Positions 17,231 through 25,322 of a stretch of DNA of 40,193 nucleotides are shown here, in pieces. The translations under genes were made by a program, and so were the position numbers. Source of the stretch: an uncultured Bacilli bacterium (GTDB lineage: Bacteria > Bacillota_I > Bacilli_A > RF39 > UBA660); assembly GCA_944372455.1 (NCBI GenBank), contig CALVZF010000010.1, positions 1 to 40,193 on the forward strand, given 5' to 3'. The first letter of the stretch is position 1, and the number at the start of each line of letters is the position of its first letter. Under the pieces are notes generated by a model. It saw nothing but the letters and a program-made list of their open reading frames with translations. It was not told where the DNA came from and made no database searches.

Positions 17231-17665
17231 ATGGCACTAGATAAATTTAAAAAGTTTTTTAATGGCGAAGAAGAAGTAGCTAACCAAACAACAGAAGATG
17301 AATTTTATAATGTTAATACAGAAGATGCAATTAAAAATATCGCGCAAAATGGTAATAAAATGGTATTACTTGAACCACGTGCATACTCTGAGTCACAACA
17401 AATAGCCGATCATTTAAAAAATAGAAATTCTGTTGTAGTTAATCTAAAAAGAGTTACTCCAGATCAAGGAAAACGTATTGTAGATTTTTTAAGTGGAACA
17501 GTTTATGCAATTGGTGGAGACTTACAAAAATTAGGAGCAGGGATATTTTTATGTACTCCTAAAAACGTAAATGTTGAAGGGAAAATAACAGAAGAGCAAG
17601 AAGTAGAAGAAAAAAATGATAAAAAAAGTAAAAAACAAGAAAAAGATTTTGATTTTGAATGGTAA
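17231..17665 (+). CDS. sepF: Cell division protein SepF
   Basis: This 144-residue protein tethers FtsZ to the membrane and aligns its bundles during septation. It has an N-terminal amphipathic start ([10 protein letters not shown]), an acidic linker, and the SepF core at about residues 45-117: [40 protein letters not shown] and [21 protein letters not shown] charged Lys/Glu tail ends in FDFEW. GGAGG precedes the ATG. It sits upstream of divIVA and ileS as in many Bacillota, but without the ylmG and ylmH genes that usually lie between. Confidence 0.96.
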   Translation: MALDKFKKFFNGEEEVANQTTEDEFYNVNTEDAIKNIAQNGNKMVLLEPRAYSESQQIADHLKNRNSVVVNLKRVTPDQGKRIVDFLSGTVYAIGGDLQKLGAGIFLCTPKNVNVEGKITEEQEVEEKNDKKSKKQEKDFDFEW

Positions 17666-17670
17666 AAACG

Positions 17671-17699
17671 TTGATTTTATAATATTAAAATGTTAAAAT
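17671..17699 (+). promoter_or_regulatory. Promoter of divIVA
   Basis: TTGATT (17671-17676), 17-base spacer, extended -10 TGT-TAAAAT (17691-17699). It lies 24 bases before the ATG, with GGGGTGA as ribosome site. divIVA therefore probably has its own promoter in addition to read-through from sepF. Confidence 0.75.
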
Positions 17700-17723
17700 A
17701 AATGACGTAGTCGGGGTGAATAT

Positions 17724-18152
17724 ATGAAAAAGTTTAGAAAAGCACTTCGTGGCTATAATGTTAAAGAAGTTAATGCATTTATAAATGAAGTTATAAGCCA
17801 AGTGGAAAAGATGGTTGCAGAAGATAATAGAAAATTAAAAATTATTAATGATTTAAATAAACAAGTTCAAGATTATAAAAGAAGAGAAGACAATTTGAAT
17901 AAATCAATACTTATGGCACAAGAAACTGCAGAGCAAATGAGAAAAATGGCTAGAATGGAAAGAGATCAAATACTTAACGATGCAAAGAAAAACGCAAATA
18001 AAATAGTAAATGAAGCATTAACTAAAGCTGGAAAAATAGAAGCAGAATCTTTAATGTTAAAGAAAAACGTTCAAATATTCAAAGCTAGACTCAAAAATAT
18101 AGTAGAACAACAATTACAAATTGTAGAAGATATAGATAATATCAAATTATAA
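17724..18152 (+). CDS. divIVA: DivIVA domain protein
   Basis: This 142-residue coiled-coil protein recognises curved membrane at poles and septa and positions division or growth machinery. The N-terminal lipid-binding motif is clear (KKFRKALRGYNVKEVNAFIN), and the rest is a heptad-rich coiled coil with high Lys/Glu/Asn. It is close to the length of short DivIVA/GpsB-type proteins and lacks a long C-terminal tail. It lies directly upstream of the ileS T-box, the usual place for divIVA in Bacillota. No terminator is visible between it and the T-box leader. Confidence 0.92.
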   Translation: MKKFRKALRGYNVKEVNAFINEVISQVEKMVAEDNRKLKIINDLNKQVQDYKRREDNLNKSILMAQETAEQMRKMARMERDQILNDAKKNANKIVNEALTKAGKIEAESLMLKKNVQIFKARLKNIVEQQLQIVEDIDNIKL

Positions 18153-18159
18153 AAACAAT

Positions 18160-18363
18160 TGATAGAGACGGTAATTTAAATTTTATTTAAGCGAATGGAA
18201 GTTTGGTGAGAGTCCTAATAAAATTAAATTATAGATCACTCTAGATGTTTTCCTAGGATAAGTAGGAAACCCAATGATGGGTTAAAATTATAAGTGTATA
18301 GGTTGCTATAAACTAAGGTGGTACCGCGGAAAATTTCGTCCTTATTTTTAAGGATGTTTTTTT
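18160..18363 (+). ncRNA. T-box riboswitch leader specific for isoleucine
   Basis: This leader controls the downstream genes by sensing uncharged tRNA-Ile. The core T-box AAGGTGGTACCGCGG is at 18315-18329. Its TGGT would pair with the ACCA end of the tRNA. Stem I begins about 18165 with the AGAGA-like element, and the stem I apical sequence (GGTGAGAGTCC) is at 18204-18214. The likely specifier codon is ATC (Ile) at 18235-18237, followed by a purine. The terminator hairpin CGTCCTTA / TAAGGATG (18337-18356) with a T run follows. The downstream ileS agrees with the specifier. Element borders are approximate. Confidence 0.93.
18337..18363 (+). terminator. T-box-controlled attenuator hairpin
   Basis: An 8-bp stem (one G-T pair) with a four-base loop and seven T residues. 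It forms when charged tRNA-Ile prevents the antiterminator at the T-box sequence. Confidence 0.88.
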
Positions 18364-18387
18364 ATATATTTTTTAGGAGGGTTAGGA

Positions 18388-18732
18388 ATGAAAAAGAAAC
18401 AAAAAATAATCATAAGTGAACAATTTATGCGCGAGGAAGGATTTAAAGATGGTTTTTTAGGTGAAAAGAAACGTATTAACTCTTTTATTGAACTATTAGT
18501 CAAAAAAAGAAAATATAGTAAAGAAGAGATAATAAATTATTTAGAAGCATACAATAAAGGATATGTTAAAGGATACTTTTCTCAAAATCATTTAAATGAA
18601 TTAAAAACCAATAAAGACACATTTACATATAAAGGAAAACCAATTGAGGAATACAATAAACTAAATATTGAAGTAATAGAAGAAACTATTATAGAACAAC
18701 AAAAAAGTTTTCAAAAGAAAAAGGTGAGATAA
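18388..18732 (+). CDS. Unknown 114-residue protein under isoleucine T-box control
   Basis: This soluble, basic protein of 114 residues is probably helical in its first 70 residues: EQFMREEGFKDGFLGEKK, INSFIELLVKKRKYSKEEII, YLEAYNKGYVKGYF. Two similar GF/GY repeats (EGFKDGFLGE and NKGYVKGYFS) hint at a duplicated helix-turn pattern. I do not recognise a family. It has a very good ribosome site (AGGAGGG) and is the first gene after the T-box terminator. It ends one base before ileS, so it must be co-expressed with isoleucyl-tRNA synthetase when isoleucine is short. A role linked to IleRS or isoleucine starvation is inference only. Confidence 0.8.
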   Translation: MKKKQKIIISEQFMREEGFKDGFLGEKKRINSFIELLVKKRKYSKEEIINYLEAYNKGYVKGYFSQNHLNELKTNKDTFTYKGKPIEEYNKLNIEVIEETIIEQQKSFQKKKVR

Positions 18733-18733
18733 A

Positions 18734-21433
18734 ATGGACTATAAAGATACATTATTAATGCCTGAAACTAGTTTTCAGATGAGAGGTAATTTACCAGAAA
18801 ATGAAAGTATTCAAAGAGCTAAGTGGGAAGAAATGAATCTTTACACTAAAATAAAAGAAAAAAATAAAGGAAGAACTCCATTTATACTACATGATGGACC
18901 TCCTTATGCGAATGGAAGTATACATATTGGTCATGCAATGAATAAGATTTTAAAAGATTTTGTTAATAGATATAAAATGATGAATGGATATGATATGACT
19001 TATATTCCAGGATGGGATACTCATGGACTACCTATTGAACAAGCAGTTACTAATAGTGGTGTAGATAGAAAAAGTATGAGTAAAGCAGACTTTAGGAAAA
19101 AATGTGAAGATTATGCTTATGAACAAGTATCTAAACAAATGGAAGGATTTAAATCTTTAAATGTAATAGGGGATTTTGAACACCCATATATTACCTTACA
19201 AAAAGAAATGGAAGCAAGGCAAATAGAAGTATTTGCTAAAATGGCTCAAAAAGGCTTAATTTTTAAAGGTTTAAAACCAGTTTATTGGTCACCTTCAAGT
19301 GAATCTGCACTTGCTGAAGCAGAAATAGAATATAAAGATCGTAAGGATCCTTCAATCTTTGTAGCTTTTGAAGTTTATGAAGGAAATGACAAAATACAAA
19401 AGGGTGAAAATTTAGTTATTTGGACTACAACCCCATGGACTTTACCAGGTAATTTAGCTATCGCTGTCGGTGAAAACTTTAAATATGCAAAAGTTTTAGT
19501 AAATGATAAAATTTATATTATCGCAAACGATTTAGTAGACTCTTTAGCTAAAGAATTTGAATGGAAAAACTATGAAATTAAAGAAACCCTAAATGGCACA
19601 GACTTCAAAAATGTGAAATATAAACATGTATTTATGGATAGAATATCACCAGTAGTAGAAGGATACCATGTTACTTTGGATGCTGGAACTGGACTTGTAC
19701 ATATCGCACCAGGATATGGAGCTGATGACTTTATTATTGGTAAGCAATACAATTTAGGATTAATAAATGGAGTAGATGATCAAGGAATTCTTACTGAAGA
19801 ATCTGGTGAATTTGCTGGACTATTCTTTGAAGATGCTAATAAAGCAGTAGTAAAAAAATTAGATGAACTTAAAGTTTTATTAAAATTAAAATTTATTACT
19901 CACTCATATCCACATGATTGGCGCACTAAAAAACCAATTATTTTTAGAGCTACTCCTCAATGGTTCTGTAGTATTGATAAAATAAAAGATAAACTATTAT
20001 ATGAAATAGAAAACAATATTAAATTCCATACTACTTGGGGAAAGAAAAGATTATATAATATGATTCACGATCGTGGAGACTGGTGCATTTCTAGACAAAG
20101 AGTTTGGGGAGTACCAATTCCAATATTCTATAATGAAGATGGTAGTGAAATTTTAGATTATGATGTAATGATGCATGTAGCAGAACTTTTTAGAAAATAC
20201 GGTTCAAACATTTGGTTTTCCAAAGAAGCCAAAGATTTATTACCAGAAGGTTATACAAATGAAGCAAGTCCTAATGGTAAATTTACCAAAGAAGAAGATA
20301 TAATGGATGTTTGGTTTGATTCTGGATCTACTCATACAGGGGTATTAATTGAAAGAGGATTACCATATCCTGCAGATGTTTACCTAGAAGGTTCAGATCA
20401 ATATAGAGGGTGGTTTAATTCTTCACTTATAACAGGAGTAGCAGTTTATGGAGCCTCTCCTTATAAACAACTTGTTTCACATGGATTTACACTAGATGGT
20501 AAAGGAAACAAAATGTCTAAAAGTCTTGGTAATACTATTTTACCATCAGATATAATTAGATTACATGGTTCAGATATATTAAGACTATGGGTAGCTTCAG
20601 TAGATTATACAGAAGATGTTAAAATAAGTGATGAACTAATTAAACAAGTAAAAGAAAGTTATCGCAAAATAAGAAATACATATAAATTTATGTTAGGAAA
20701 CTTAAAAGATTTTGATCCTTCTAAAGATAGTATCAAATATCAAGATATGCCATTACAAGATAAATATTTAATGATTAAATTAAATGAATTTACAAGTAAA
20801 GTATTAAATAATTACGATAACTATGATTTTCAAGAAGTATACAAATTAGTAAATAATTTTATTTCCTTTACATTATCTAATTTCTATTTAGATTTTACTA
20901 AAGATATTTTATATATTGAAAAAGCTAATTCCTTAGAAAGAAGAAGTGTTCAAACAGTTATTTATAATGTTTTATCTAATTTAGTAAAACTTTTAGCTCC
21001 TATTCTTCCGTATACCAGTGAAGAAGTATATAAATTACTTCCAAATAGTAAAGAAAGTGTACATTTAACTGATATGCCAGAAGTTATCAAATATAATGAT
21101 GAACAAGAAATTATAGAATTATTTGATTTATTCTTTGAATTAAAAGAAGCTATAAATAGAGAATTAGAAAGTGCCCGTGATAATAAGCTAATCGGATCAA
21201 GTCTTGAAGCAGAACTAGATTTATGTTTACCTAGTAAATACAACATAGTTAAAGAAAAACTAGGCAATAAATTAAATCAACTATTTATTGTTTCTAAAAT
21301 AAACTTTGTTGATAAAAAAGATTTAGTTACTGTACGTAAAAGTAATCTAGAAAAATGTAATAGATGTTGGAATTATGTTGATAATATAAGCGATGGTATC
21401 TGTGAAAGATGTCATAGTGTTATAGGTAAATAA
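18734..21433 (+). CDS. ileS: Isoleucyl-tRNA synthetase
   Basis: This 899-residue class I synthetase charges tRNA-Ile. Signatures are HIGH at residues 64-67 (in YANGSIHIGHAMNK), KMSKS at 593-597, the editing (CP1) domain with WTTTPWTLPGNLAIAV, and a C-terminal zinc site (CNRC at 875-878, CERC at 890-893), which marks the bacterial type with zinc tail. Length is slightly below the usual 910-930. AAGGTGA precedes the ATG. Expression is governed by the upstream T-box, and the unknown gene at 18388 is translated just before it. Confidence 0.98.
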   Translation: MDYKDTLLMPETSFQMRGNLPENESIQRAKWEEMNLYTKIKEKNKGRTPFILHDGPPYANGSIHIGHAMNKILKDFVNRYKMMNGYDMTYIPGWDTHGLPIEQAVTNSGVDRKSMSKADFRKKCEDYAYEQVSKQMEGFKSLNVIGDFEHPYITLQKEMEARQIEVFAKMAQKGLIFKGLKPVYWSPSSESALAEAEIEYKDRKDPSIFVAFEVYEGNDKIQKGENLVIWTTTPWTLPGNLAIAVGENFKYAKVLVNDKIYIIANDLVDSLAKEFEWKNYEIKETLNGTDFKNVKYKHVFMDRISPVVEGYHVTLDAGTGLVHIAPGYGADDFIIGKQYNLGLINGVDDQGILTEESGEFAGLFFEDANKAVVKKLDELKVLLKLKFITHSYPHDWRTKKPIIFRATPQWFCSIDKIKDKLLYEIENNIKFHTTWGKKRLYNMIHDRGDWCISRQRVWGVPIPIFYNEDGSEILDYDVMMHVAELFRKYGSNIWFSKEAKDLLPEGYTNEASPNGKFTKEEDIMDVWFDSGSTHTGVLIERGLPYPADVYLEGSDQYRGWFNSSLITGVAVYGASPYKQLVSHGFTLDGKGNKMSKSLGNTILPSDIIRLHGSDILRLWVASVDYTEDVKISDELIKQVKESYRKIRNTYKFMLGNLKDFDPSKDSIKYQDMPLQDKYLMIKLNEFTSKVLNNYDNYDFQEVYKLVNNFISFTLSNFYLDFTKDILYIEKANSLERRSVQTVIYNVLSNLVKLLAPILPYTSEEVYKLLPNSKESVHLTDMPEVIKYNDEQEIIELFDLFFELKEAINRELESARDNKLIGSSLEAELDLCLPSKYNIVKEKLGNKLNQLFIVSKINFVDKKDLVTVRKSNLEKCNRCWNYVDNISDGICERCHSVIGK

Positions 21434-21460
21434 AGTAGAATAATTTAATAAATTGAATAA

Positions 21461-21490
21461 AATAGTAAGTAGCATTAACTTACTATTTTT
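21461..21490 (+). terminator. Terminator after ileS
   Basis: AATAGTAAGT / ACTTACTATT (10 bp, seven-base loop) followed by five T. Confidence 0.82.
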
Positions 21491-21507
21491 ATATAAGGAG
21501 ATTAATT

Positions 21508-22383
21508 ATGGATAATCAAAATTACAAAGACTCTATAAAAATATCATTTATAAGTATAATTATAAATATTATTTTGTCTGTATTTAAATTTATTGCGGGA
21601 GTAATTGGAAATTCTTCTGCGATGGTAAGTGATTCTATTCATTCGCTATCTGATGTAATAAGTACAGTATCAGTAATAATAGGAATTAACGTTTCAAATA
21701 AAGAAAGCGATGAATCACATCCGTTTGGACATGAAAGATTTGAGTCTATTTCAGCTTTATTTTTAGGATTTTTATTAGTTTTAACTGCTATATTCATAGG
21801 ATATGAAGGATTTTCTAAAATAATTATAGGACTAAATGGAAATATTGTAACTCCTTCATTAATCGCACTAGTTGCAGCGATTATTTCAATAGTATCAAAA
21901 GAAATTATGTATCATGTAACAAAGAAAGTGGCTTTAAAAAGCAATTCAGAAGCTTTAATGGCAGATGCTTGGCATCATAGAAGTGATGCCTTATCTTCAG
22001 TAGGAAGCTTAATTGGTATTTCTTTAGCCCGTATTGGTTTTCCAATATTTGACCCTATTTTTAGTCTAATCATTTGTTTAATTATATTAAAAGTAGGAAT
22101 TTATATAATAAAAGAAGCTATTTTAAAATTAGTAGATAAATCTTGTGATAAAATTTTAGAAAATAAATTTATAAATACTATTTTAGAAATAGAAGGAGTA
22201 ATGTCATTAGATCTAATAAGAACTAGAATATTTGGTTCTAAAATTTATGTTGAAGTAGAAATAGGAGCAGATAAAAATCAAACTTTAGAAAATTCACATA
22301 AAATCGCTACTGAAGTACACGATACTCTAGAAAATAATTTTAATAATATTAAACATTGTATGGTACATGTTAATCCAAAATAA
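21508..22383 (+). CDS. Cation diffusion facilitator (divalent metal exporter)
   Basis: This 291-residue protein has six predicted membrane helices and a cytoplasmic C-terminal domain of about 80 residues. It exports a divalent metal in exchange for protons. The metal site is built from His45/Asp49 (DSIHSLSD) and His156/Asp160 (WHHRSD), and SHPFGHERFESISALFLG follows helix II, all typical of the family. His rather than Asp at the first position fits the zinc/cadmium-preferring pattern, but other metals are possible. The C-terminal domain shows EGVMSLDLIRTRIFGSKIYVEVE. AAGGAG serves as ribosome site. It is monocistronic with no visible metal-responsive operator. Confidence 0.93.
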   Translation: MDNQNYKDSIKISFISIIINIILSVFKFIAGVIGNSSAMVSDSIHSLSDVISTVSVIIGINVSNKESDESHPFGHERFESISALFLGFLLVLTAIFIGYEGFSKIIIGLNGNIVTPSLIALVAAIISIVSKEIMYHVTKKVALKSNSEALMADAWHHRSDALSSVGSLIGISLARIGFPIFDPIFSLIICLIILKVGIYIIKEAILKLVDKSCDKILENKFINTILEIEGVMSLDLIRTRIFGSKIYVEVEIGADKNQTLENSHKIATEVHDTLENNFNNIKHCMVHVNPK

Positions 22384-22412
22384 AATACTTAAATGAAAGT
22401 TAAGTATTTTTT
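22383..22412 (+). terminator. Terminator after the CDF gene
   Basis: AAATACTTAA / TTAAGTATTT (10 bp, seven-base loop) with a T run. It overlaps the stop codon by one base. Confidence 0.82.
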
Positions 22413-22447
22413 CATATTTTCTACACATTTTTCACACATTAAATATT

Positions 22448-22453
22448 TATAAT
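22448..22453 (+). promoter_or_regulatory. -10 element of the ABC transporter unit
   Basis: A perfect TATAAT lies 22 bases before ATG 22475, with AAGGAGGA as ribosome site between. No -35 of good quality is visible. Confidence 0.45.
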
Positions 22454-22474
22454 TTTGATGTAAGGAGGAACGAT

Positions 22475-23932
22475 ATGTACATTTTTAAAAATGCATTAAT
22501 CTCTATTTGGAGAAATAAAGGAAGAAATATTTTAATAGGAGTAATAATCTTAGTAATCACAATAGCAAGCACTGTATCACTTTCTATTTTAAATGCTTCA
22601 AATAAGTTAATTAGTTCTTATGAAGAAAAAAATGAAATAATAGGTTCTATTACTATGAATAGAGAATCATTAATGCAAAACTTTGACCCAAATGATAGAG
22701 AACAAGGCAAAGAAAATCTAAAAGAACAGTTCTCTAATATTGAAGAAATAACAGTAGACAATATTAAAAACTATGCAGATAGTAACTACGTTAAAAGTTA
22801 TTACTACATAGAAAGTTTAGGACTTAATTCTAGTAATATAGAAAAAGCAACATCAGAATCTATAAATGATAGAAAAGGTCCTATGATGGAAAACCAAGAA
22901 TCCCAAGCTGCTTTTACTTTAACAGGTTACAGTTCAATTGAATCTATGAAAGAATTTATTGAAGGTAGCTATAAAATTACTGAAGGAGAAATAAGTACTG
23001 ATTTTACTAGTAATAATTGTATTATCAATAAAGAATTAGCAACTTTAAATGACTTAAGCGTTGGAGATAAGATAGTTTTAGTTAATCCTAATAATACTCT
23101 TCTAACTTATGAATTTACTATTACGGGTATTTTTGAAGATAACAGTGATGTTAATGCACCATCAATGGATATGTTTAGTAATTCAGTAAATAATATTATT
23201 ACTAATACTACCGCACTAGAGAAAATATATAATGATGATACTACCTTAAGAAATCAAATAACACCTACATTTATATTAAAAAATAAAGCTGCAATTTCTA
23301 AATTTGAAAAAGAATTACAAGATAAAGGATTAAGTGAATATCTTACCCTTACTACTAATTTAAATCAAGTAGAAAGTTCTATTGAGTCAATTTCTAATGT
23401 TAAAACATTTGCCATTACTTTTTTAGTGATTACTCTAATAATAGGTAGTATTGTATTATTTGTAATTAATATGATAAATATAAGAGAAAGAAAATATGAA
23501 ATAGGAGTATTAAGAACTATTGGAATGAAAAAAAGTTTAGTTGCTACAAAGTTTGTTATAGAGTTATTAATAGTTTCATTAGCCTCTCTAATTTTAGGTA
23601 CTATATCTGGTTCATTAATAAGTGTTCCTACTGCTAATAAACTTTTAGAAAATGAAATTAATAGTAGCAAACAAAATATAGATGAAATAAATAAAAACTT
23701 TGGTGGTAATATGATGGATAAACCGGATATACCGAAAGATTTCAATATAGAAGATAATAATTTTAAAAAAGGTACAATCCAAAAAATTGATAAAATAAAT
23801 GCAGTTGTTGATATAAAAGTAATATTAGAATTATTAATAATAGGAATAGTGCTTACTTTAATTAGTTCGTTAGCAGCAGTTATTACAATCCAAAGATTTT
23901 CACCACTTACTATTTTAAAGGAAAGGGGGTAA
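22475..23932 (+). CDS. FtsX/MacB-like ABC transporter permease
   Basis: This 485-residue permease has an N-terminal membrane helix (about 19-40) after the typical start NALISIWRNKGRNILIG, a long outer domain (about 41-305, MacB periplasmic-core-like), and three C-terminal helices (about 310-335, 362-385, 455-478). IRERKYEIGVLRTIGMKK before the third helix is the FtsX/MacB coupling region. The outer domain is acidic and rich in Asn and Ser. It lies four bases before its ATPase. Such pairs do not usually carry solutes through the membrane; they extract lipoproteins or peptides, or transmit signals. The target here is unknown. Confidence 0.9.
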   Translation: MYIFKNALISIWRNKGRNILIGVIILVITIASTVSLSILNASNKLISSYEEKNEIIGSITMNRESLMQNFDPNDREQGKENLKEQFSNIEEITVDNIKNYADSNYVKSYYYIESLGLNSSNIEKATSESINDRKGPMMENQESQAAFTLTGYSSIESMKEFIEGSYKITEGEISTDFTSNNCIINKELATLNDLSVGDKIVLVNPNNTLLTYEFTITGIFEDNSDVNAPSMDMFSNSVNNIITNTTALEKIYNDDTTLRNQITPTFILKNKAAISKFEKELQDKGLSEYLTLTTNLNQVESSIESISNVKTFAITFLVITLIIGSIVLFVINMINIRERKYEIGVLRTIGMKKSLVATKFVIELLIVSLASLILGTISGSLISVPTANKLLENEINSSKQNIDEINKNFGGNMMDKPDIPKDFNIEDNNFKKGTIQKIDKINAVVDIKVILELLIIGIVLTLISSLAAVITIQRFSPLTILKERG

Positions 23933-23936
23933 TAAT

Positions 23937-24620
23937 ATGGATATTTTAAAACTAGAAAATGTAGGATATAGATATAAAGACGCTAACTTAAATGATTATG
24001 TTTTATCAGATATAAATTATAGTTTTAGCCTTGGTAAATGTTATGCGATAAAAGGGAAAAGTGGAAGTGGTAAATCTACATTACTATCATTAATTTCTGG
24101 GTTAGAAAGACCAAGTAAAGGTAAAATCTATTATAATAATAAAGACTTAGGCAAAATAGATTTAGATAAATTTAGAAATACTAATATTGGTATTATTTTT
24201 CAATCATTTAATTTATTACCTCATTTAAATGCAATTGAAAACATAATACTTTCTATGGATATTAGTGGTATAAAAGTTAAAAACAAAAAAGAATATGCCA
24301 TTAAACTTTTAAAAGATGTAGGACTCACTAAAGATCATGGAGAACGAAGAATCTTAAGATTATCTGGAGGAGAACAGCAAAGAGTAGCGATCGCAAGAAG
24401 CCTATCTTATAATCCTGATATAATAATTGCCGATGAACCCACAGGTAATTTAGACGAGGAAACAGAGAATGAAATAATTGAAATTTTTAAAGATTTAGCC
24501 CATAATCAAAACAAATGTGTTATTATTGTTACCCATTCAAATAATGTCGCACACAAAGTAGACGTAGTTTTAGAACTAGAAAAGGAAAATAAAAGTATTA
24601 AAAAAAGCAAAAGAATTTAA
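23937..24620 (+). CDS. ABC transporter ATP-binding protein (MacB/LolD-like)
   Basis: This 227-residue ATPase partners the permease just upstream. It has Walker A GKSGSGKST (residues 40-48), Q-loop FQSFNLLPHLNAIEN, signature LSGGEQQRVAIARSL, Walker B IIADEPTGNLDEET and the H-loop VTHSNNVAHKVD. The PTGNLDEET form is characteristic of the MacB/LolD/FtsE group. The last codons form the left arm of the terminator at 24601. Confidence 0.95.
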   Translation: MDILKLENVGYRYKDANLNDYVLSDINYSFSLGKCYAIKGKSGSGKSTLLSLISGLERPSKGKIYYNNKDLGKIDLDKFRNTNIGIIFQSFNLLPHLNAIENIILSMDISGIKVKNKKEYAIKLLKDVGLTKDHGERRILRLSGGEQQRVAIARSLSYNPDIIIADEPTGNLDEETENEIIEIFKDLAHNQNKCVIIVTHSNNVAHKVDVVLELEKENKSIKKSKRI

Positions 24621-24645
24621 ACTAAAAGTTCTTTTGCTTTTTTAA
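24601..24645 (+). terminator. Terminator overlapping the end of the ABC ATPase gene
   Basis: A 15-bp perfect inverted repeat with core AGCAAAAGAA / TTCTTTTGCT (arms 24601-24615 and 24629-24643), a 13-base loop and a T run. Confidence 0.83.
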
Positions 24646-24659
24646 TAATAGTGTGCTAT

Positions 24660-24665
24660 TATAAT
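24660..24665 (+). promoter_or_regulatory. -10 element for the unknown helical protein gene
   Basis: A perfect TATAAT lies 21 bases before ATG 24687. GGTGAT (24678-24683) follows as ribosome site. No clear -35. Confidence 0.5.
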
Positions 24666-24686
24666 TAACAAATAAATGGTGATATT

Positions 24687-25235
24687 ATGGAAATGGATAA
24701 TTTTAAATTATTTAAAGAATTAATTTTAAGAGTAAGAGAATGCTTCCAAATAACTAAAAATTTAATAGAAACTAAACAGTTAGATAACAAAACTTATTAT
24801 TTAATAATTGAAACTTTAGAAAATGTAATAGAAGCTCAAAAATCAGTGCTTAAAAATGAAAGAAAAAGTTATATAATAATTGATATACAAAATATATTTA
24901 TACATTATCTTGATTTTAAACAAGAAAAAGAAGACTTTGATTATCAATTAAATATTATAAAACTAATTTTAAATTATTTAAAATTAGTTAAACAAACTAA
25001 AGAAGAAGATTTACTTATTATTTTAATTTCATTAATTTATACTAATCTTTGTATGAATGAAAATAGACTAAATGTTTTATATTCTAAGCTTGATGCTTAT
25101 AAAACTCAAAAAGCTCTTGATAAAAAAGGGCTAAGTAATGTATTTTATTTTCCTAAAGAAATTCAAAATAATAAAGATGAATATAAAAAAATTATAGAAG
25201 ATCAAATTAAAATATTAAAAAATATTAAGAAATAA
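24687..25235 (+). CDS. Unknown all-helical protein
   Basis: This 182-residue protein appears entirely helical and soluble, with Leu/Ile heptads and many Lys/Glu (LILRVRECFQITKNLIE, YYLIIETLENVIEAQKSVL, LNIIKLILNYLKLVKQ). It has no signal, no membrane helix and no catalytic motif I can recognise. GGTGAT at ideal spacing supports ATG 24687. It has its own promoter, with the ABC unit terminated just upstream, and no clear terminator before rlmN 87 bases later. Product function is unknown. Confidence 0.7.
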   Translation: MEMDNFKLFKELILRVRECFQITKNLIETKQLDNKTYYLIIETLENVIEAQKSVLKNERKSYIIIDIQNIFIHYLDFKQEKEDFDYQLNIIKLILNYLKLVKQTKEEDLLIILISLIYTNLCMNENRLNVLYSKLDAYKTQKALDKKGLSNVFYFPKEIQNNKDEYKKIIEDQIKILKNIKK

Positions 25236-25293
25236 TTAAACGTTAATTTTAATATCTAACAAACAAATAACAGTATAAAAAATATTATATTTT

Positions 25294-25302
25294 TGATATA
25301 AT
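25294..25302 (+). promoter_or_regulatory. Extended -10 promoter of the rlmN-prpC-prkC-rsgA-rpe operon
   Basis: TGA plus perfect TATAAT, 21 bases before the rlmN ATG. No convincing -35 element. Confidence 0.62.
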
Positions 25303-25322
25303 TAATTTTAGGAAGTGGATAC

